Assembly: GCF_003945345.1 (NCBI RefSeq)
Contig: NZ_AP019308.1
Span: 744,001 to 808,000 of the forward strand
Reading direction: 5' to 3'
From: Paenibacillus baekrokdamisoli
GTDB taxonomy: Bacteria > Bacillota > Bacilli > Paenibacillales > Paenibacillaceae
Length of the DNA stretch: 64,000 bases
The first letter of the stretch is position 1. The number at the start of each line of letters is the position of its first letter. Below the pieces are notes generated by a model. It did no database searches, was not told the DNA's origin, and saw only the letters and a program-made list of their open reading frames with translations. This document shows positions 35,567-43,967 of the stretch, piece after piece. Position numbers and translations under genes: made by a program.

Positions 35567-36096
35567 TGACAGTGGATCCAGCTTATGATGAGCGATTTGT
35601 CCACTTTGTTGTATTGTTTAATGTAGATGCGGATTATTTTGAATGTCATGAGGTGATGGAGGAGCTGTGGCTGGAGGAAGGCCGAAGCTTACTCTATCAA
35701 GGCTTGCTTCAGGCAGCAGTTGGCCTTCATCATTGGCGCAATGATAACTACTCTGGTGCAGTGAAGCTCTTCGATCAAGCGGAGAATAAGCTTGTCCAGT
35801 ATCCGAACGTAAGGATGGGGCTTGATCTTGGGCAACTTCGTGCAGATATTGCACGCTGTGTAGCGCCTTTACGTCACTGGGTAACAATGATGCGATCGGG
35901 AGAGCAAGCTATTGGCCCTGCTGGGGATGAAGTGGGTATTGAAGCAAGTAACACAAAGGTTCGTGACACATGCTTAATTGTGGGTCCACCGATATTTGTT
36001 CCGTTTGAATTGGTTGTGGTGGATGAGAATCTGCGACTTCTAGCGAAAGTGCTTGCGGAAATTCCGCTTGAAGTCAGGCTTCACAATGTAGATTAG
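35566..36096 (+). CDS. DUF309 family protein (YpuF-like)
   Basis: 176 residues. The DUF309 helical-repeat core spans about residues 8-70, with the signature FNVDADYFECHEVMEELWLEEG and LYQGLLQAAVGLHHWRNDN. Function unknown; its conserved His, Glu and Asp residues suggest a metal or ligand site. Translationally coupled to the alarmone synthetase. A terminator follows. Confidence 0.82.
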   Translation: MTVDPAYDERFVHFVVLFNVDADYFECHEVMEELWLEEGRSLLYQGLLQAAVGLHHWRNDNYSGAVKLFDQAENKLVQYPNVRMGLDLGQLRADIARCVAPLRHWVTMMRSGEQAIGPAGDEVGIEASNTKVRDTCLIVGPPIFVPFELVVVDENLRLLAKVLAEIPLEVRLHNVD

Positions 36097-36117
36097 GGTG
36101 ACGAATGAACTGTGAAA

Positions 36118-36155
36118 GTGGCAGCGCCTGATTTCAAAGGCTCTGTCATTTTTTT
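36118..36155 (+). terminator. Intrinsic terminator after DUF309
   Basis: GTGGCAGCGCCT (36118-36129) pairs with AGGCTCTGTCAT (36138-36149) with one mismatch and two G-T pairs, then seven T. Confidence 0.7.
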
Positions 36156-36209
36156 GTTAAAATATAAGAAAGTATAAGTTTCCTCTATACTTTGCTTATA
36201 TTTCAGAGG

Positions 36210-36254
36210 GAAGAAACTTGCTTCGCCGCCAAGGACGGCGCTAGCCGTTTCTTC
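36210..36254. repeat. Palindromic extragenic element (REP-like)
   Basis: GAAGAAAC (36210-36217) pairs with GTTTCTTC (36247-36254), and GCCGCC with GGACGGCG inside, giving one 45-base imperfect hairpin. Lies in the 350-base gap between DUF309 and the pseudouridine synthase, which otherwise shows no gene. Only one copy is in this window; multiplicity elsewhere is a guess. Confidence 0.55.
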
Positions 36255-36449
36255 TTGGCTTTTGACTCGTTATTTGATCTTTCGATAGATGGAAGTTGGT
36301 CAAGCTCTGCCTTTTTATTATACAATAGATGTTAGTGTAGCTTGGTTAGTGCTTTGGCGCTTCTTCGGTCAGATGGCTAATCATAGGATTGAGCTAGGCA
36401 AGCAGGAGTGAATAAATTGAACTTACTGCTAGTTAAGGGGGGTATTCGA

Positions 36450-37211
36450 GTGGCAAAAAGGATGCGGCTGGATAAGCTGCTGGCAAATATGGGGTTTGGT
36501 ACGCGAAGTGAAATGAGAAGAGCAGTTAAGCAAGGAATTGTCACTGTAGATGATATGACAATAAAGGATTTTGGTTTTACATTAGATCCTGAGGTCGCTG
36601 ATGTACGATATGATGGAGAGCGCGTGGTCTATCGTGAGGTTATCTATGTTATGCTCCACAAGCCGCAAGGTGTTGTATCGGCAACTGAAGATTCAAGAGA
36701 CAGAACGGTTATCGACTTACTCGATCCAAATGATCGGGTCCTGCAGCCTTTTCCAGTCGGTAGGTTGGATAAGGATACGGAAGGGCTGCTGCTGCTGACT
36801 AATGATGGCAAGCTTGCTCATGATCTGCTTTCTCCACGCAAGCATGTTCCTAAGATCTATGAAGCGGATGTGCTTGGTGATGTTGGGACGGATGACATAG
36901 TTGCTTTTGCCGCAGGGGTAGCACTTGATGACGGGTACGTAACGATGCCTGCACAGCTTATTATCGATAGTCAGGAAATGTCTGATGACGGTCTTATGAG
37001 CCATATCACACTGACCATACACGAAGGAAAGTTTCATCAGGTCAAACGGATGTTTGAGGCTGTGGGGAAAAAGGTCGTCTATCTACGCCGTATATCGATG
37101 GGACCGCTGCAGCTTGATCCTGAGCTGTCGCTTGGGGATTACAGAGCATTGACAGAGGCCGAACTGGAGTCACTTCTGTCGGTTCATGACAAAGAAGTTT
37201 CTGCCGATTAA
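36450..37211 (+). CDS. Pseudouridine synthase, RsuA/RluB family
   Basis: 253 residues. An N-terminal S4 RNA-binding domain (MRLDKLLANMGFGTRSEMRRAVKQG) precedes the synthase domain. The catalytic Asp is in PVGRLDKDTEGLLLLTNDG, and HKPQGVVSATED and EGKFHQVKRMFEAVGKKV are conserved. It resembles YtzG-type 16S rRNA U516 synthases, but the exact target is not certain from sequence. The GTG at 36450 follows AAGGGGGGT; the frame opens earlier at 36408 without a better site. Confidence 0.88.
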   Translation: MAKRMRLDKLLANMGFGTRSEMRRAVKQGIVTVDDMTIKDFGFTLDPEVADVRYDGERVVYREVIYVMLHKPQGVVSATEDSRDRTVIDLLDPNDRVLQPFPVGRLDKDTEGLLLLTNDGKLAHDLLSPRKHVPKIYEADVLGDVGTDDIVAFAAGVALDDGYVTMPAQLIIDSQEMSDDGLMSHITLTIHEGKFHQVKRMFEAVGKKVVYLRRISMGPLQLDPELSLGDYRALTEAELESLLSVHDKEVSAD

Positions 37212-37257
37212 GTAAGTAAGGATAAAATACATCGCATTACTGACAGGTGGGACAAAA

Positions 37258-38052
37258 ATGGGTTTACATGTAGATTTAATTGCTTTGGATGTGGATGGTA
37301 CTCTGTTAACGGATGGACATGTACTGACTACTGCTGTAAGGGATGCTGTACGTGAAGCGGCTTCCCTAGGTGCCGAAATCGTTCTATGTACGGGCCGAGG
37401 ACCAACGAATACGTTTCCTGTGCTTGAAGCATTAGGGCTATCCGGTACGATGATTACTCATAATGGCGCGGCAACGATTGATACTCTTAATCGTGAGGTG
37501 ATCCACCAATACGGAATTAGTCCAACTGAAATCACTCGATATCGGGAATACTGTTTGCGGTTTGGGTATCATTTCGATTTGAATACCGCCTTTGATTTGA
37601 TGGTCGAGAGGCTGACGCCTGAAGCAGAGGCGATGTATGGAAGGTATGAGGCTATACCGATTCAACGGGAATCGACAGATCCTTTGCCTGAGGATCTTGT
37701 GAAGTTTACGGTCTTTGGCTCTAAGGATGAGATCGATACAGTAGAATCCGTGTGGAACGGCTGGACCAATGGGCTGCAGCATATCCGCAGCGGTGACTAT
37801 TTTGTCGATGTACAGCATTTGGAGGCAAGCAAAGGAAAGGCCCTGCGGCAGCTTGCTCGAACACGCGGCATCGAGCCGAGTCGTGTAATGGCGATTGGCA
37901 ATTATTACAATGACATCGGAATGCTGACATTCGCAGGAATCGGTGTAGCCGTCGCTAACTCCCCAGAGGAAGTGAAGGCTGCTGCTGATAGGGTGACCTT
38001 GTCTAATGAAGAGGATGGTGTCGCAATTGCGATTCGTACCTATGCCTTTTAG
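37258..38052 (+). CDS. HAD-superfamily Cof-type phosphatase
   Basis: 264 residues. Motif I is LIALDVDGTLLTDG, motif II is VLCTGRGP, the conserved Lys is in LEASKGKALRQLA, and motif IV is MAIGNYYNDIGMLTFAGIGVAVANSPEEVKAAA. Cap type C2B, as in YwpJ/Cof sugar- or FMN-phosphatases. Substrate unknown. SD ACAGGTGGG precedes the ATG; a strong terminator follows. Confidence 0.88.
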   Translation: MGLHVDLIALDVDGTLLTDGHVLTTAVRDAVREAASLGAEIVLCTGRGPTNTFPVLEALGLSGTMITHNGAATIDTLNREVIHQYGISPTEITRYREYCLRFGYHFDLNTAFDLMVERLTPEAEAMYGRYEAIPIQRESTDPLPEDLVKFTVFGSKDEIDTVESVWNGWTNGLQHIRSGDYFVDVQHLEASKGKALRQLARTRGIEPSRVMAIGNYYNDIGMLTFAGIGVAVANSPEEVKAAADRVTLSNEEDGVAIAIRTYAF

Positions 38053-38075
38053 TTTTGGATGATGATTGGAAATGA

Positions 38076-38110
38076 AAAACCGCCGTAGGGGGAGCCCCTA
38101 CGGCGGTTTT
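38076..38110. terminator. Strong terminator after the HAD gene
   Basis: Perfect 16-bp stem AAAACCGCCGTAGGGG / CCCCTACGGCGGTTTT around GAG. Also serves the convergent YjcZ-like gene. Confidence 0.92.
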
Positions 38111-38133
38111 CGCATTATAGGCTAGAAGATGGA

Positions 38134-38226
38134 TTAGTACAGAACTCCGCGGGAAATGATGACCAGCAGAATAAACAAAACCAGAATTACACCAGACGAT
38201 GTAAAAGCTCCGTGTACACCGGACAT
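38134..38226 (-). CDS. YjcZ family mini-protein (30 aa), sporulation-type
   Basis: On the minus strand, GGGAGGAAT precedes an ATG at 38226, and the 30-residue product starts MSGVHGAFTSSGVILVLFIL and ends SRGVLY. This is the tiny single-span YjcZ family (TIGR01732 type) found in Bacillus and Paenibacillus, often in several copies and linked to sporulation or the spore coat. A CATACAAT element on this strand near 38314 resembles a sporulation-sigma -10, but I could not confirm a -35. Confidence 0.85.
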   Translation of the reverse strand: MSGVHGAFTSSGVILVLFILLVIISRGVLY

Positions 38227-38606
38227 GCAAATTCCTCCCAATTGGTATTTTTCCGATACCGTGCTGCTTCATCTTCGTTGTTATGTCTCGGCATTCGGTA
38301 TACAGTATTGTATGAAATTACCCAAAGAGCGATTGGACAGATGCCCTGTTTCTTCAATAATTAGGCATTTAACTTGCGTTGAAATGCTGATTAAACGGAT
38401 AACTGGTTACGAGATGTATGGCAGGGAAGGGAGAGTGCTGTAATCAAAAAAAGGGAGTTTTAATACAGAGGTGGTTAGGGGTTGCAAGTGCAGACAAGTA
38501 TACATATATTGGAATAGCAGGCATGTACAAAATATTCTTAGAGTTGGTGAGCGATGAGTGTTGGACGGAAAGATAACGCCGAAACTTGAACATTCCTATT
38601 TATTTC
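38227..38606. other. AT-rich intergenic stretch without a supportable gene
   Basis: About 380 bases upstream of the YjcZ-like gene. An open plus-strand frame (38156-38443) overlaps that gene and has no SD. A 12-codon frame at 38554 is too short to judge. Nothing else seen. Confidence 0.5.
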
Positions 38607-38933
38607 ATGTATACAAATATATATGAACTTTGTAACAGAAAGACCCCACTGGCTTGGTATTGTTTACTGGATAACACTGCCTATCTTTTATTAAATATCG
38701 TAGTCATCGGTCTTGATCTAATCAAAAAGGATTTTGTGACCCTAAGGGGAAGATTAGTGGAGAAAGAGGAACTGAAAATTAAAATAATTTTGAAAAATAG
38801 TAAGGTGAAAAAATATTATCTTCATAACGAATTCGAACATGAACTGGGTCAAATTGAAGTAAATCAAACGATTGAATTAAAGCTATTTAGGCGAACAAGG
38901 TCTGTTATTCACATCAAAGATGTGTCGCATTAG
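38607..38933 (+). CDS. Small hypothetical membrane protein, possibly frameshifted
   Basis: The frame gives about 108 residues, with a hydrophobic stretch AYLLLNIVVIGLDLI and a charged domain GRLVEKEELKIKIILKNSKV, then QIEVNQTIELKLFRRTRS, likely a small beta fold. No SD precedes any start. The other frame from ATG 38623 reads MNFVTERPHWLGIVYWITL then PIFY-stop at 38694, a more natural membrane-protein start that would continue into LNIVVIG if one base were restored near 38680-38700. So it may be a degraded or frameshifted gene. Function unknown. Confidence 0.5.
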   Translation: MYTNIYELCNRKTPLAWYCLLDNTAYLLLNIVVIGLDLIKKDFVTLRGRLVEKEELKIKIILKNSKVKKYYLHNEFEHELGQIEVNQTIELKLFRRTRSVIHIKDVSH

Positions 38934-38968
38934 GGAATAATTTTACGACGATGAGGGGAGAGGGTGTA

Positions 38969-39505
38969 GTGGAGCAGGATGAAACAACGAATTACTTCTG
39001 GTACATAACTAAACATCGAATGACTAGTCATTATTTGCCTAAATTTATAAGGTGTCTGGAAAGCTTAAGCAATGAGCAAATATGGACATGCGGGATCAAC
39101 GAGATCAATAGTATAGGCGGTATTATTCTTCATGTAATCGAACATGTAAAGAGAAATGTCAGTCGTCTCTTGCATTCAGAGCAGGTTTTTGCAAAAGGGA
39201 TCGAGAATCATTTTCCAATAATGGAACAAGATAAACAGCTTCTAATTGCAAAGCTAGATGCTGCCTTCCAAGAGCTGAGGGTGGGGATGGAAGCGTCAGC
39301 AGGAGAAGAAATTGAAATTTACAATTGGTATCACTTAGTTGAACATACAGGCTATCATCTTGGGCAAATCGTCGATCGAGCGCAGCGAATGACAGGTATT
39401 CAATATCAGTTCGTTCAAAACGGAATTAGTGAGAAGGCGTTGAAAATCTTAGTGGACGATGATCGAGTAAATGATATACCTCCGATAGACCATGGGAGAC
39501 CATAG
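38969..39505 (+). CDS. DinB/YfiT-like four-helix protein
   Basis: About 178 residues, a DinB-superfamily fold. The metal-binding histidines would be in GGIILHVIEHVKRN and in WYHLVEHTGYHLGQIVDRAQ near the C-terminus. Many members are bacillithiol-dependent transferases, but function is not predictable. GTG at 38969 lies four bases after GGGGAGAGGG; the ATG at 38951 has no ribosome site. Unrelated to DNA polymerase IV despite the name. Confidence 0.8.
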   Translation: MEQDETTNYFWYITKHRMTSHYLPKFIRCLESLSNEQIWTCGINEINSIGGIILHVIEHVKRNVSRLLHSEQVFAKGIENHFPIMEQDKQLLIAKLDAAFQELRVGMEASAGEEIEIYNWYHLVEHTGYHLGQIVDRAQRMTGIQYQFVQNGISEKALKILVDDDRVNDIPPIDHGRP

Positions 39506-39690
39506 GGAATTCAGAAACAGAGTATGGTAATATAATTGTAGAAGAACCCTCATTTAACAGTGTTACTGAACATAATCGCAATATTATGGGAACGTCCAGC
39601 AAGGCAAGTAATTTAACAGTGCTGCGGCACCTTTTTTATTTTTTCAGAAATCATTGGAAATGAAGACATTTAGGATAAGTGGTGATTCTG

Positions 39691-39888
39691 ATGAAAAAGA
39701 AAGTGAACACTTTGAAAGTGGCGTTACTGAATTTCTTAACGGCGATCTGTTTCATTATTGCTGCCTCTTTGTCAAATTTCAGCTCATCCAAGATCAGCTA
39801 TGGATTTATTGTTACAGCTCTGTTATTTTGTATTACCGGAATGATTAACGTATTGAATTATTACAAAAGTAAAAGAGAGAATGAATAG
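39691..39888 (+). CDS. Small two-helix membrane protein
   Basis: 65 residues: basic start MKKKVNTLKV, hydrophobic segments near residues 10-28 and 40-58, basic tail YYKSKREN. SD-like AAGTGGTG precedes the ATG. No family recognised. A weak GTGC-TGCG-GCAC hairpin with a T-tract near 39618 lies between this gene and the DinB-like gene. Confidence 0.6.
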   Translation: MKKKVNTLKVALLNFLTAICFIIAASLSNFSSSKISYGFIVTALLFCITGMINVLNYYKSKRENE

Positions 39889-39913
39889 CTCTCAGGAGAG
39901 AATGTGAGATCGT

Positions 39914-40444
39914 ATGATTGATGAATTACAAAGAGCAAAAGAACTCTTTCTGACTTACCTTGGTAGTACGGTTCATATGCATCGTGAAGGTATCTTTGAA
40001 GAATACAGAAGTTATCAGGTATCACAGCCGCTAGAGGCGGAATGGTTCAATGAGATGGTTGGTGCATATACGAAGGAATTATCAATAATGAACTGGCAGG
40101 CGGTTGAACGTTTAGCGTCCATAGCTAAGCATTATTCGGAGCCTCTTATTCTTGAGAATGTCATAGCATTTGTTTCACGTCATCTAATGAGCGCAGATAG
40201 TATGGTTAGACTCATGTATGGGGAACGGATGATTGATCTCATTAAAAATTTGCGAAAAGGAATGCCAGGAGAATTGCTGTACAGAGCGTATAAAACGACT
40301 ATTGAGTTGCTGGAGGACGTTATTGCCAAGCCATTAGTTATTGATCCTGGTCATGATTTGCAGCTATTTCAATTGAGGGATAAGAAGGCATTAAACAATA
40401 GGGCTCGCAGGAGTATTGAAGAGCTTAATGACTATATTAATTGA
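39914..40444 (+). CDS. Hypothetical all-helical protein
   Basis: 176 residues, predicted mostly helical with no membrane segment or signal, and no motif I know. AGGAGAGAATGTGAG precedes the ATG at a longish distance. It sits 21 bases before an acetyltransferase gene and may be co-transcribed. Codon use looks like its neighbours. Confidence 0.6.
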   Translation: MIDELQRAKELFLTYLGSTVHMHREGIFEEYRSYQVSQPLEAEWFNEMVGAYTKELSIMNWQAVERLASIAKHYSEPLILENVIAFVSRHLMSADSMVRLMYGERMIDLIKNLRKGMPGELLYRAYKTTIELLEDVIAKPLVIDPGHDLQLFQLRDKKALNNRARRSIEELNDYIN

Positions 40445-40465
40445 TTTGGAAAAGAGGTACTTAGG

Positions 40466-40936
40466 ATGGGAAATATACAACTGAGACAGGTTATGCCTGA
40501 TCATGCGGATTTGGCAGCTTTGATTCAAAAGCTTGACGCTGATTTGTTGAACAGATACCCCGAAGGCGAAATATTCGGACTGAACTTTGACGATCCTAAG
40601 ATCAATGAGGTTGAATTTCTTGTTGCTTACTCGGATGAGGTTCCTGTAGGATGCGGAGCGATTCGGCCGCTGGATCACGAAAGCACAGAATTAAAGCGAT
40701 TCTTCGTGGAGCAAGCATTTAGACAGCAAGGAATCGCCAAGCAGATTTTAATAGAATTAGAGACAAGGGCGAAGGAACTAGGCTTCAAATCGATTAAACT
40801 AGAGGCTGGTGCGCCACAACCTGAAGCGATCCGCTTTTACAAAAAGCACGGTTATTATGAAATTGATCGATATGGGGAATACGTTACATGTGAATCCAGT
40901 CTTTGTTATGAGAAACGGATCTTGGAGGGAGTCTAG
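40466..40936 (+). CDS. GNAT family N-acetyltransferase
   Basis: 156 residues. The acetyl-CoA site is FRQQGIAKQILIELETRAKE (motif A, Q/R-x2-G-x-A form), preceded by GAIRPLDHESTELKRFFV and followed by AIRFYKKHGYYEIDRYG (motif B). Acceptor substrate unknown. SD GAGGTAC before the ATG. Confidence 0.87.
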   Translation: MGNIQLRQVMPDHADLAALIQKLDADLLNRYPEGEIFGLNFDDPKINEVEFLVAYSDEVPVGCGAIRPLDHESTELKRFFVEQAFRQQGIAKQILIELETRAKELGFKSIKLEAGAPQPEAIRFYKKHGYYEIDRYGEYVTCESSLCYEKRILEGV

Positions 40937-40976
40937 CCGAATAAAGTAATGCTACCAGTGAGAGGATGTCGATTGA

Positions 40977-41504
40977 GTGAAGTTGTATCACTTCAGTGAA
41001 GAATCTAATATTACGAGATTTGAACCACGGCAGTTGGATTACCGTAAAGATGAACCAGCTATGATATGGACGATTGATGATTTTCATGCTCCCCATTATT
41101 TTTTACCCCGAGATTGTCCTAGAGTATGTGTTTGGCCCAAAGAAGATACCTCCGAAGAGGACCTGCATCAGTTTTTTGGTCACTCCAGTACGAACCGTCT
41201 CGTAGCTATAGAAACAGGATGGTATGAAACGGTAAAGAATACGCAGCTTTATCAGTATACGTTTAATTCGGATGCCTTTACCTTATACAACAGGGATGCT
41301 GGCTACTACATAACAAAACAACCTGTAATACCGCTCGCTGTAGAACCCCTCGATGACCTATTAGCTGCTATGATTGCTCTGGGTATTGAATTAAGAGTAA
41401 CCCCATCGCTAATACCTCTAAGAAACTCTATTCTGAATTCGACTGTTAACTTCTCCATGATCCGTATGAGAAACATAAAAGAAGAGAAAGAACATCATGA
41501 ATGA
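40977..41504 (+). CDS. DUF6886-like protein
   Basis: 175 residues beginning KLYHFSEESNITRFEPR, then WTIDDFHAPHYFLPRDCPRVC, which I recall from a family of Bacillales proteins named DUF6886. The HFSEE/ITRF beginning recalls RNA 2'-phosphotransferase or ADP-ribosyltransferase-like folds, but this is only a resemblance. GTG start ten bases after GAGAGGA. Confidence 0.65.
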   Translation: MKLYHFSEESNITRFEPRQLDYRKDEPAMIWTIDDFHAPHYFLPRDCPRVCVWPKEDTSEEDLHQFFGHSSTNRLVAIETGWYETVKNTQLYQYTFNSDAFTLYNRDAGYYITKQPVIPLAVEPLDDLLAAMIALGIELRVTPSLIPLRNSILNSTVNFSMIRMRNIKEEKEHHE

Positions 41505-41681
41505 AGAAGAACCTTTACACTAATTTGTTTTAATCTCCTGTATAATGGTTTTATACCAAATAATTGGAACGGTAGCTCTTGATTTTCCTCGTCAAAAGAA
41601 AGCCTAAGTTGTAACCTTCAGCCCTTCAAATGCGTCTAATATCCATCTAAAAGTATTCTAATGAGCGGAGGGAGATAATAG

Positions 41682-42398
41682 ATGAAACTTTTGTCCGCAT
41701 ATACAAGCAACAATGGGGTCCGTATTCATTATTTAGACTCCCATTCTTTTGCTGATGACCAATTTCCCCCTATAATTATCTGTCCTGGGTTATCGGAGAC
41801 AGCTGAAGAGTATGCGGATCTTATTGAGTATCTCTTACCTAGAAGAAGTATCGCTCTTTCGTTCCGAGGCAGAGGGCAAAGCGATACACCTACAGAAGGT
41901 TATGATTTGGAAGAGCATACTTCGGATATAGAGAGTGTTTTGCGAGCAACTAATATCCAAGCTTTTCATCTGTTTACCTACTCTCGTGGTGTGTCATATG
42001 CTCTTCGATTTGCACAAAAGCAACCCTCTTCCATTCTCTCACTAATTTTAGGAGACTACCCACCGGAGCATCGGAAGATGTCAGCGGAGTGGGCGGAGGA
42101 TTACATTCAGCATTATCTAGAGCCACATCATCGTTTAGGCCATATTCGCCCTGAAGCAGTTAGAGCCATCCAACGTGAATCTACACAAATTGCTTTGCAC
42201 GAGATGATGAGATTTCCTGTCCTTGTAACAAAAGGGATGCTTGAGGATTCACTTATCAGTGAAACCGATCTTCAGAGCTATAATGAGATTTGTACGAATT
42301 TATCCATAAAATGTTTTCAACTCTCAGGTCATGGCATAAAAATGACAGAAAAAGAATTATTTTATGAAAGTATACAAGATTTTTTGAAACGGAACTGA
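41682..42398 (+). CDS. Alpha/beta hydrolase
   Basis: 238 residues. The oxyanion region is IIICPGLSETAEEY, the nucleophile elbow is FTYSRGVSYALRFA (Ser in T-Y-S-R-G), the acid residue is likely the Asp in LEDSLISETDL, and the catalytic His is in QLSGHGIKMTE. FRGRGQSDTP is typical of esterase-type members. Substrate unknown. SD GGAGGGAG precedes the ATG. The 176 bases upstream contain no gene. Confidence 0.85.
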   Translation: MKLLSAYTSNNGVRIHYLDSHSFADDQFPPIIICPGLSETAEEYADLIEYLLPRRSIALSFRGRGQSDTPTEGYDLEEHTSDIESVLRATNIQAFHLFTYSRGVSYALRFAQKQPSSILSLILGDYPPEHRKMSAEWAEDYIQHYLEPHHRLGHIRPEAVRAIQRESTQIALHEMMRFPVLVTKGMLEDSLISETDLQSYNEICTNLSIKCFQLSGHGIKMTEKELFYESIQDFLKRN

Positions 42399-42461
42399 TG
42401 CAGCAGTATAATGGAGGTTATGAAGCATGAAGGCTTTACTAGACTGCACGGAGGTACAGGA

Positions 42462-42953
42462 ATGAGTCAGAAGAAATCCAAACTGCGCAAAATTATTGTA
42501 CTGTGTTCATTTATTTGCAGCTTCCAAATAATGACTGCTTGTGCAAATGTTCAAATTAGTAATAGTACGAAGAGTGATAATGTAATGAGTGAGGACATAG
42601 CCCAGAAAACAATGATTTCTTATGAGGAATCCATTATAGAAGCAATAAATAAAAATAGATTCTCCCTTGTAGAAGGTCTTCTTGATCCCGATGGCCCTCT
42701 CTATAAGCAGCAGCAAACACTCATTAAGCGATTGAATGACATCAAAATTAAAGAGAAGCTCATCAAATATCAAATCATGAACATCCAAAAAACGAATGGC
42801 GTTTATAAATTTTATATTATTGAGAATATCGAAATTTATTATTCCACAAGAGAATCTGAGATTAATGAATACAGGTTCATATACACCGTAAAGGAAGATG
42901 AAAAAAAGCAAGAAGCAAAGGTCTACAGTATTGAGAAATGGGGAAATGAATAG
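42462..42953 (+). CDS. Lipoprotein with NTF2-like domain (TcaA-like), putative
   Basis: 163 residues from the ATG at 42462 (SD GGAGGT seven bases ahead; the frame opens earlier at 42411). A basic start and hydrophobic segment lead to the lipobox IMTAC, so the mature protein would be lipid-anchored at Cys 24. The body (IAQKTMISYEESIIEAINKNRFSLVEG..., ending VYSIEKWGNE) resembles NTF2-like domains found in TcaA-type proteins; that is a weak recognition. Function unknown. Confidence 0.65.
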   Translation: MSQKKSKLRKIIVLCSFICSFQIMTACANVQISNSTKSDNVMSEDIAQKTMISYEESIIEAINKNRFSLVEGLLDPDGPLYKQQQTLIKRLNDIKIKEKLIKYQIMNIQKTNGVYKFYIIENIEIYYSTRESEINEYRFIYTVKEDEKKQEAKVYSIEKWGNE

Positions 42954-42981
42954 TCTGCCGGAGAAACGAGGACCACATAGG

Positions 42982-43485
42982 ATGAACGACTTGAGGTTTG
43001 TTGAATATTCACCTCTTTATCTAGATAATGCACGCCATACCTATAATTATTTCATAGAGAAAACGACAGTTTCCTTCGATTTGGAGCCGTATATGCCGGA
43101 GCAAATGACATCGTTAATGATGCCATTAAACGATCTATATCGGACTTATGTGATTCTGTCGAATGGAGATTATGCAGGCTTTGTCCTCATTACACAGCAT
43201 AAGAAGAAACCCGCCTTTAATGTTACTGGAGAAGTAACCATATACTTGGAGCCGAATCAGACAGGTAAAGGAATTGGTCGTCCATCTTTGGAATTCATAG
43301 AGCAGGTAGCTCGTGAGTTAAACTTCCATTCCCTAATTGCTACAATTTGCTCGGAGAATGAAGGCAGCATTCGCATGTTCACGAAGCTTGGCTATGAGAA
43401 GGTGGCCCATTATAAAGAGGTTGGTTACAAATTCGAGCGTTGGCTCGACATCGTTGTTTATCAGAAGGTGTTGAAGACGGAGTGA
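42982..43485 (+). CDS. GNAT acetyltransferase, phosphinothricin acetyltransferase-like
   Basis: 167 residues. Near the N-terminus, YNYFIEKTTVSFDLEPYMPEQM matches the Pat/Bar-like branch. Acetyl-CoA site around GEVTIYLEPNQTGKGIGRPSLEF and ATICSENEGSIRMFTKLGYEKVAHYKEVG are typical. The real acceptor may be an amino-acid analogue such as methionine sulfone. The ATG at 42982 matches the family start; the open frame begins earlier at 42898, overlapping the lipoprotein gene. Confidence 0.85.
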   Translation: MNDLRFVEYSPLYLDNARHTYNYFIEKTTVSFDLEPYMPEQMTSLMMPLNDLYRTYVILSNGDYAGFVLITQHKKKPAFNVTGEVTIYLEPNQTGKGIGRPSLEFIEQVARELNFHSLIATICSENEGSIRMFTKLGYEKVAHYKEVGYKFERWLDIVVYQKVLKTE

Positions 43486-43530
43486 GTCACATCACGGCAA
43501 CCAAAGACAGGTAGGTGAAGTGCGACTCTA

Positions 43531-43944
43531 ATGAGAAAACTAGTCGCTTGTATTACCATTTCCTATGCACTATTGCTGCTCTATTGGATGTTTATAGGTT
43601 TTGGCCGTTCACAACGAATCGATATGGGCTATAGCTATAATTTAGTCCCCTTCCAAACGCTGAAGATGTATTTTCAGCATGCTGATCATTTTAACCCACG
43701 GACATGGATGATCAATATAGTCGGTAATGTGGCTGTATTTGTGCCTTTTGGGATTACGATTCCTTTCTTATTCCATATTCGATTTATTCGGTTCATGTTG
43801 TTATTTATTGCTTCACTCTTCCTGTTAGAATTCCTTCAGCTTGTTCTACGGCGGGGCAGCTTTGATATTGATGATGTTCTGTTGAATACGGTGGGTGCGA
43901 TCATTGGCTTTCTTATGCTTCGAGTATGGAGAAGATGGAATTAA
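43531..43944 (+). CDS. VanZ family protein
   Basis: 137 residues with four membrane helices. SYNLVPFQTLKMYF, WMINIVGNVAVFVPFGITIPF and RRGSFDIDDVLLNTVGAIIGF are the VanZ family landmarks. Members affect teicoplanin susceptibility or serve unknown membrane roles. Its 3' end is 23 bases from the best start of the HAD gene. Confidence 0.88.
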   Translation: MRKLVACITISYALLLLYWMFIGFGRSQRIDMGYSYNLVPFQTLKMYFQHADHFNPRTWMINIVGNVAVFVPFGITIPFLFHIRFIRFMLLFIASLFLLEFLQLVLRRGSFDIDDVLLNTVGAIIGFLMLRVWRRWN

Positions 43945-43967
43945 ATGGCGAAAGAAGGCTGCTATAC

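Noticed and set aside
38156..38443. 95-codon plus-strand frame
   Set aside because: It overlaps the YjcZ-like gene on the other strand and has no SD or recognisable protein features.
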